Shown piece by piece: positions 60,287 through 61,852 of a DNA stretch of 61,852 nucleotides. The stretch comes from QHXQ01 sp036389375. GTDB lineage: Bacteria > Acidobacteriota > Blastocatellia > Pyrinomonadales > Pyrinomonadaceae. The notes beneath the pieces were generated by a model. That model was not told where the DNA came from, ran no database searches, and saw nothing but the letters and a program-made list of their open reading frames with translations. The stretch covers positions 1 to 61,852 of the forward strand of contig DASVQA010000001.1 of the NCBI GenBank assembly GCA_036389375.1, in the 5' to 3' direction. Position 1 is the stretch's first letter; the number at the start of each line of letters is the position of its first letter. Both the position numbers and the translations under genes were made by a program.

Positions 60287-61852
60287 TTAGGGATGCGGAA
60301 ACAGTGGGCTGCTGCTGGCGAGCCGGCGCACGCCGACGGGCATCGCCGTTTCGCCCTGAATCATCACCTGCTCTTCGTTCGCGCCGATTGAGGTGGGATC
60401 GATCACGTCCGCGCTCCAATCTGCCTGATTGGCGAAGCTCAAGCCGTAGAGCGTGCCCGTCGCCGTCTTGCCATCGCCGCACGTGTAGGCACTAGCGATG
60501 GCGATGCCGCTGGCGATAGCGATGCCGCTGGCGATGGCGATGCCACTGGCAATCGCAATCCCGCTCGCAATCGCAATCCCGCTGGCGATGGCGATCCCGC
60601 TCGCAGAGATGTAAGTGCCGTCCGCCAGCAGGTAGCCGTCGGTGATGGCGAAGCCGTCTTTGACGAGTTGGCCGTCGGGCATGCGTAGCCCGCCCGTGAG
60701 TTGCAGCCGATCCGTGAACGCCACGCCTTCAACCCAGATGATGCCGTTGTTGAGCGGCACGGCCTCGCCGCCGATGTTGGCGGTCAGCCCCGCGATGGTC
60801 GGGTAGGTGACATTCTTCGTCGTGATCAGATTGTCGCCGACGAGCGCGCGATTCGCGTCCTTGCGGATGGCCTTGGCCACCAGCCTCGCGGCGTTCGTGT
60901 TCAACTCGCCCGCGCCTTCCGTGATGATTCGTTCGAGCGTCGTCATCTGTCCGCTCTGCACCATTCGCTCATAGACGGGCAGACGCTGCGCTGTCCGCAT
61001 CAGCACGGCCTTGCACATCTGCGGCGTGAGCGACGGGTTGGCTTCGAGCATCAGCGCGACCGTGCCGCTGACGGCGGGCGCGGCGAAGGACGTGCCGCTT
61101 AAGATTTGATACGTGCCGTTTGCGGTGGGCGTATCGTTGCCGCCCAACCCAAGCGCGCCGACGAGACCGCCGATGAGACCGCCGCCGCCACCTGAAGAAC
61201 CATCGGCGGTCGGCCCCGCCGAAGTCTGGGCCGCGCCGGTGCGGTTGCCGGGCGCAACCAGATCAGGTTTGACGATGCCGTCAACCAGCGTCGGCCCGCG
61301 CGACGAATAGCTCGCCACCACGTCGTCCGAGCGCTGGTTGGTCTGCTGCGTATTGGTCGCGCCGACCGTGATCACGCGCGGCGAGTTCGCCGGCGAGAGG
61401 ATGCCGCCATAGATCGTATTGCCGTAGGAATCTTTGCCCCAGTTGCCGGCGGCGGCGACCACGACAAGACCGGCATCAACCGCGCGCCCGACCGCCTGAC
61501 AGAGCGGATCGGTCTTGTAGCTCTGCGCGATGGGCGTGCCGAGCGAGAGATTGACGACGCGGATTTTGTAGTTGTCTTTGTTCTGGATGACCCAGTTGAT
61601 CCCGGCGATGACATTGGCGACCGTGCCGACGCCCTGCCGGTTGAGGACGCGCACGCTGTAGAGGTTCGCGCCCGGCGCAATGCCGCCGTAGGTGGGTGCG
61701 CCCGCGTGCTGCGCCGCGTAGTCCTCGCTGGCTTGGCCTGTGCCGGCGGCGATGCCGGCGGTGTGCGTGCCGTGCCCGTAGGCATCAACCGTGCTGCCCT
61801 CGCCCGTGAAGTCCACAGCCTGCTGGATGCGATTATAGGTGGCGAGCGAGCG
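60287..61852 (-). CDS. S8 (subtilisin-like) peptidase, N-terminus outside window
   Basis: The frame is open to the window edge and gives 521 residues, lacking the start, signal and catalytic Asp. His is in AYGHGTHTAGIAAG and Ser in LSGTSFAAPAVSGTVALMLEANP. The oxyanion Asn is in VVVAAAGNWG. A glycine-rich insert (GGGGGLIGGLVGALGLGG) precedes the Ser motif. After the catalytic domain comes a short hexapeptide solenoid (see the repeat entry), then a tail with FANQADWSADVIDPT. It is a secreted serine peptidase; the repeat tail may attach it to a surface or pack as a beta-solenoid. Confidence 0.9.
   Translation of the reverse strand, partial: RSLATYNRIQQAVDFTGEGSTVDAYGHGTHTAGIAAGTGQASEDYAAQHAGAPTYGGIAPGANLYSVRVLNRQGVGTVANVIAGINWVIQNKDNYKIRVVNLSLGTPIAQSYKTDPLCQAVGRAVDAGLVVVAAAGNWGKDSYGNTIYGGILSPANSPRVITVGATNTQQTNQRSDDVVASYSSRGPTLVDGIVKPDLVAPGNRTGAAQTSAGPTADGSSGGGGGLIGGLVGALGLGGNDTPTANGTYQILSGTSFAAPAVSGTVALMLEANPSLTPQMCKAVLMRTAQRLPVYERMVQSGQMTTLERIITEGAGELNTNAARLVAKAIRKDANRALVGDNLITTKNVTYPTIAGLTANIGGEAVPLNNGIIWVEGVAFTDRLQLTGGLRMPDGQLVKDGFAITDGYLLADGTYISASGIAIASGIAIASGIAIASGIAIASGIAIASGIAIASAYTCGDGKTATGTLYGLSFANQADWSADVIDPTSIGANEEQVMIQGETAMPVGVRRLASSSPLFPHP
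60493..60600 (-). repeat. Six tandem 18-bp repeats coding ASGIAI
   Basis: The S8 peptidase tail holds six copies of the hexapeptide A-S-G-I-A-I encoded by near-identical 18-bp units. Codon-position differences occur between copies (GATGCC/GATCCC/AATCCC forms on the plus strand). Just upstream the protein carries looser hexamers of the same pattern: PDGQLV, KDGFAI, TDGYLL, ADGTYI. The array therefore looks like a recent amplification of an older solenoid unit. Confidence 0.85.

Noticed and set aside
60490..60605. CRISPR-like array
   Set aside because: The units are contiguous, 18 bp and in frame within the S8 peptidase, with no spacers.

Overview
This is a 61.9 kb chromosomal stretch of a GC-rich Gram-negative bacterium. 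The envelope is diderm: two family-9 heptosyltransferases and a KdtX-like family-2 glycosyltransferase for LPS core, a beta-barrel porin ending in Phe, several lipoproteins and Tat-exported proteins. The same stretch carries the c-di-AMP set cdaA-cdaR-glmM. That mix, together with the many secreted S9/S8/M50/rhomboid peptidases and an Asp-box (BNR) propeller protein, points to Acidobacteriota, perhaps the Blastocatellia. The taxon is an inference, because there is no rRNA gene and I found no tRNA gene. Most long antisense reading frames are high-GC shadows of real genes.

Layout. 1-9.6 kb: NUDIX tail, pyrE, recR-ybaB (minus strand), a Uma2 nuclease, a UvrD-type helicase, an alpha/beta hydrolase, a lipoprotein, an S9 peptidase and hutI. 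9.6-10.85 kb: an SdpI-like membrane protein, then about 650 bp of RNA genes: a micro-ORF transcript with a near-complete match to the 16S tail, and a three-hairpin small RNA. 10.85-16.1 kb (minus): a lone receiver protein, the phosphate pair DUF47-Pit, a porin and a DUF2306 membrane protein. 16.4-20.7 kb: a Tat-exported LamG/esterase fusion and a large Asp-box protein. 21-30.4 kb (plus): MreB-like protein, M50 protease, cdaA-cdaR-glmM, a second copy of the small RNA, a degenerate M3-like peptidase and aroB. 30.5-38.7 kb (minus): 2OG oxygenase - waaC - antitoxin - PIN toxin - dnaG - rpoD - radical SAM protein, tightly packed as far as dnaG. 38.9-50.4 kb: two glycosyltransferases, mutS2 (minus), an NHLRC2-like protein, a GNAT (minus), a rhomboid and a beta-oxidation pair. 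50.6-51.7 kb: ribH-nusB. 51.7-61.85 kb (all minus): membrane protein, amidase, small Tat protein, VWA lipoprotein, two unknown anchored proteins around a DUF1287 lipoprotein, an HD-GYP sensor and an S8 peptidase that runs off the window edge.

Most notable non-coding content. (1) Two paralogous small RNAs of about 110 nt (near 10,701 and 27,151) share three hairpins, identical or nearly identical loops, compensatory stem changes, a sigma-70-like promoter each and an intrinsic terminator each. (2) A 230-nt transcription unit at 10,238-10,486 has a 15-nt complement to the 16S rRNA 3' tail in front of an 11-codon ORF. (3) A family of intergenic hairpins is built from degenerate 7-nt or 9-nt tandem units; several share a GAGCAG ... 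CTGCTTTT outer stem, and several abut the next start codon.

How genes work together: CdaA/CdaR make and regulate c-di-AMP next to GlmM, a usual partner; DUF47-Pit and possibly the porin serve phosphate uptake; WaaC, the second GT9 and the GT2 build LPS core; a PIN toxin-antitoxin pair sits translationally coupled between waaC and the dnaG-rpoD macromolecular-synthesis genes.
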